From a bacterium (GTDB taxonomy: Bacteria; Nitrospinota_A; UBA7883; JACRGQ01), in contig JAKAGL010000123.1 in the NCBI GenBank assembly GCA_021815535.1, forward strand, positions 1 to 7,259: a DNA stretch of 7,259 nt, given 5' to 3'. Shown here piece after piece: positions 5,366-7,259 of this stretch. A model generated the notes under the pieces. The model saw only the letters and a list, made by a program, of their open reading frames with translations. It searched no databases and was not told the origin of the DNA. The position numbers were made by a program, and so were the translations under genes. The number at the start of each line of letters is the position of its first letter. Within the stretch, counting starts at the first letter, position 1.

Positions 5366-6055
5366 CTACTTTATTCCCGGCGGCCTGAACGCCGAATCAG
5401 GCGGTGTATCTATTTCAGTCACGCGGGTAAAATGGAATTCCGCCGAGCGGTTAATGGTTACGCTGAATCCCATCCCATCTTCTGCATATGCAAACTCGAA
5501 CCGGATAGGAGGCGCGGCAGGCCTGAGCAACAAAACATTTTTTATCCTCCCATCGGGATAAAACTTCCAACGCCGCTGGATCCCCTCCTTTTCCTGCATC
5601 AATATTCCATCTGAATAGCCGGCATTGCTATCGCGTAACAGGGCGGGGTCGAGGCAGGGGGGAAGATTGTCGATGAAATCTTCGGCCCAATACCGTTTTC
5701 CGCCAAGCCATATCGGGGAATCGCCATGGCGGGGAAGCGTTTCGCTTGTTCCTTGCGACGGGGCCGCGTAAAAGAGTACTTCCTCGTCGGCGGTGGCGAG
5801 GAACCAGGTGCTTCCCAACGTATCGGCCAATGTCAGACGCAACCGCGCCGGCCGCGAAACCAGAAGCGAGGCCCGGGTAGGCAACGGGCTTCCGTCAACC
5901 GTGATGGTGGCGCGGCCGGTCATCAGGACATTTGCCGAGCAACGGTTTTTCGATAACAGGGGGGCAAGCTCCCGTGCGGTTGGCGGCGCAGCGGGGGGCG
6001 TAACGGCGGCGCATGAAAGAAGCAGGAGCGGCAAAAGCGCGGCTGATTTTTTCAT
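5366..6055 (-). CDS. LolB/LolA-like outer-membrane lipoprotein
   Basis: This 229-residue protein has a clear lipoprotein signal: lysines at 2-3, a leucine-rich core, and LLLLSC with the lipidated cysteine at 15. The residue after it is alanine, not aspartate, so the Lol sorting rule of enteric bacteria would send it to the outer membrane. A short Ala/Pro spacer follows (16-26). The rest resembles the LolA/LolB-type half-barrel fold seen in many poorly named lipoproteins: MTGRATITVDG, then RARLRLTLADTLGSTWFLAT leading into DEEVLFYAAP, and later RRWKFYPDGRIKNVLLL and IRFEFAYAEDG. Such proteins bind lipid-like or hydrophobic ligands. It is not confidently LolB itself. It follows the TPR gene by 17 nt and probably shares its transcript. 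No Shine-Dalgarno is visible before the ATG at 6055-6053, but the signal peptide fixes that start. Confidence 0.75.
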   Translation of the reverse strand: MKKSAALLPLLLLSCAAVTPPAAPPTARELAPLLSKNRCSANVLMTGRATITVDGSPLPTRASLLVSRPARLRLTLADTLGSTWFLATADEEVLFYAAPSQGTSETLPRHGDSPIWLGGKRYWAEDFIDNLPPCLDPALLRDSNAGYSDGILMQEKEGIQRRWKFYPDGRIKNVLLLRPAAPPIRFEFAYAEDGMGFSVTINRSAEFHFTRVTEIDTPPDSAFRPPGIK

Positions 6056-6072
6056 GCCATAACCGGCGCGCG

Positions 6073-7259
6073 TTATTTATTCCCTTTTAATTTGAATTTC
6101 GCCTCGTCCAATTTCAACTTAACGGCAGGGTCGTCTTTCACCTCAACCGAAACGGCGAAGGCGGCGGCGGCATCCCCGTAGTTGCCAAGGGAAAAATTGA
6201 TATCCCCCAAGTGCTCATATACCGTGGCATCCCGCTCTTTCGTATTGGCGATCGCTTTCTTGGCGGTGGCGAGGGCAAGCTCCATTTTCCCCTGGCGGTA
6301 GTATATCCACGAAAGCGTATCGAGGTAATAGCCGTTGGTTTCTTCGGTTTCAAGCGCGCGGTGGATGAGCTGCAACGCCTCGTCCAGCTTGCGGTTTTGC
6401 ACAGCGTACAGGTAGGCAATATAGTTCATCGCGTCGGCATGGCCCGGATTCAATTCCAGGGTTTTACGCATTGCGGCTTCGCATTTGTCGTACTCTTTCA
6501 GTTTCTCGTAGGTGGCTCCCAGATAGAAGATGAATTCGGCGCGCGTGGGGGCCAATTCCACAGCCCGGTTAATGCTTTTTATGGCTGCGGCGTAGTTTTC
6601 CCTCTTGACCAGAATCACCCCTAAAAGATAATTGATATCGGGGTCGTCCTTTTTCTTCAAAAGCGCTTTTTCCAGCATCGCCTGCGTATGATCCAATTGG
6701 CCCATTTTTTCGTAAATGCTCGCCATGTGGACGTACACTTCGGCGGCTTCGGGATTCCCCATCTTCTCGGCCTGTTCATTCCACACTTCGAGCGATTCCT
6801 TGAACATGGCCATCTCTTCGTAAATCCGGGCGATGTAATACGGCACGGTCTGGTTGGAGGGGTCTTTCAGCTTCACCAGCTGGAATTTTTCCAGCGCATC
6901 CTTCCACTCGCCGCGTTGGAAATAGAGCAAGCCCATTTTGAGCGCCAGATCGATGGTGCCGGGGTCGGTCTTTTCAATCTCCTTGAATACATCGAGGGCT
7001 TGGCTGTAATCTTTTTTTATCAAATAGGCGTTGGCAAGGCGTTGTTGCACCAATTCGTTTTTCGGATCGCGCTCCAGATACTTTTTATAGGTATCAATGG
7101 CCAGGTCGTACTTCTCCTGGGCCAGATAGACCCACCCGAGCGGCACCGCCGCCCGGGCTGCGAACACGCTCAACATCATGGGTTTCGGCACGAACGGCGA
7201 CGACGTCGCCCAGAGCCGGTCGAAGATCGCGGCCGCCGCGATCGCGCCCGACACGGTGT
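6073..7259 (-). CDS. Tetratricopeptide-repeat protein (5' end off or disrupted)
   Basis: The frame stays open to the right edge of the window, so the true start is not seen. From about 7140 leftwards the product is almost entirely TPR helix-turn-helix repeats. I count about ten of 33-36 residues, for example LGWVYLAQEKYDLAIDTYKK (first), LGVILVKRENYAAAIKSINR, LGATYEKLKEYDKCEAAMRK and LGDINFSLGNYGDAAAAFAV (last). It ends in a short charged tail, KLKLDEAKFKLKGNK. TPR arrays are protein-binding scaffolds; this one is followed after 17 nt by a LolB-like lipoprotein, a pairing that suggests an envelope assembly or surface-export role. That is inference. The part encoded by about 7141-7259 is not TPR-like and is much richer in GC, and the first repeat lacks the front half of its first helix, with a proline there. 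The real gene may have been joined to foreign sequence at that point. Confidence 0.85.
   Translation of the reverse strand, partial: TVSGAIAAAAIFDRLWATSSPFVPKPMMLSVFAARAAVPLGWVYLAQEKYDLAIDTYKKYLERDPKNELVQQRLANAYLIKKDYSQALDVFKEIEKTDPGTIDLALKMGLLYFQRGEWKDALEKFQLVKLKDPSNQTVPYYIARIYEEMAMFKESLEVWNEQAEKMGNPEAAEVYVHMASIYEKMGQLDHTQAMLEKALLKKKDDPDINYLLGVILVKRENYAAAIKSINRAVELAPTRAEFIFYLGATYEKLKEYDKCEAAMRKTLELNPGHADAMNYIAYLYAVQNRKLDEALQLIHRALETEETNGYYLDTLSWIYYRQGKMELALATAKKAIANTKERDATVYEHLGDINFSLGNYGDAAAAFAVSVEVKDDPAVKLKLDEAKFKLKGNK
7141..7259. other. GC-rich end segment, possible chimeric join
   Basis: By hand count these 119 nt are about 71% GC, against about 51% for the preceding 120 nt. The minus-strand frame is open and continuous with the TPR gene but reads as non-TPR sequence. 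The plus-strand frame from 7130 is also open and reads like ordinary protein (NTLNIMGFGTNGDDVAQ, then SRSKIAAAAIAPDTV). Third codon positions coincide in the two frames, so GC bias cannot tell which is coding. An assembly artefact, a recombination edge, or an unusual N-terminus of the TPR protein are all possible. Confidence 0.45.

Noticed and set aside
7130..7259. A separate plus-strand gene at the right edge.
   Set aside because: The frame reads like protein but there are only about 40 codons and third codon positions coincide with the minus-strand frame, so composition cannot support one strand over the other. It is kept only as part of the possible chimeric join.

Overview
This is a chromosomal window of a flagellated Gram-negative bacterium with moderate GC. 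The evidence is a fliOPQR flagellar export-gate cluster, two predicted lipoproteins (one LolB-like) and a periplasmic c-type haem protein. The style of the genes (FliO with a large periplasmic part, a Rossmann-GAF-GGDEF protein, a ten-repeat TPR protein next to a LolB-like lipoprotein) resembles the deltaproteobacterial, Nitrospirota or Nitrospinota range. Sequence reading alone cannot fix the phylum.

Layout. Positions 1-2880 (minus strand) hold fliO-fliP-fliQ-fliR in that transcriptional order, tightly packed with 1-nt and 4-nt overlaps at two of the three junctions; fliR runs off the left edge. A good sigma-54 (-24/-12) promoter match lies just upstream of fliO at about 2932-2947. It implies that fliO begins at a TTG codon at 2880 and that fliO is the first gene of its transcript. 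Positions 2896-3150 form a divergent intergenic region. Positions 3151-4853 (plus strand) hold a two-gene unit joined by an ATGA overlap: a small diheme c-type cytochrome lipoprotein, then a soluble diguanylate cyclase with an N-terminal NAD(P)-type Rossmann domain, a GAF domain and an intact GGEEF domain with an I-site. Positions 4917-7259 (minus strand) read, in transcriptional order, TPR protein (5' end off the window), LolB-like lipoprotein, single-domain response regulator. This group converges on the cyclase gene.

How the parts may fit together. The export-gate genes build the membrane core of the flagellar type III secretion apparatus. The neighbouring diguanylate cyclase would make c-di-GMP, the usual switch away from motility. 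Its nucleotide-binding N-terminus and its coupling to a haem lipoprotein suggest redox or respiratory input into that decision. This is inference, but it is the most interesting and least ordinary part of the window. The TPR protein and LolB-like lipoprotein look like an envelope pair unrelated to flagella, and the receiver gene may have its own promoter.

Caution: the last ~119 bases (from about 7141) are about 71% GC against about 51% in the preceding 120 bases, and they do not read as TPR sequence. The right edge may be a chimeric join or foreign sequence. No tRNA, rRNA, CRISPR array, insertion sequence or long repeat was seen.
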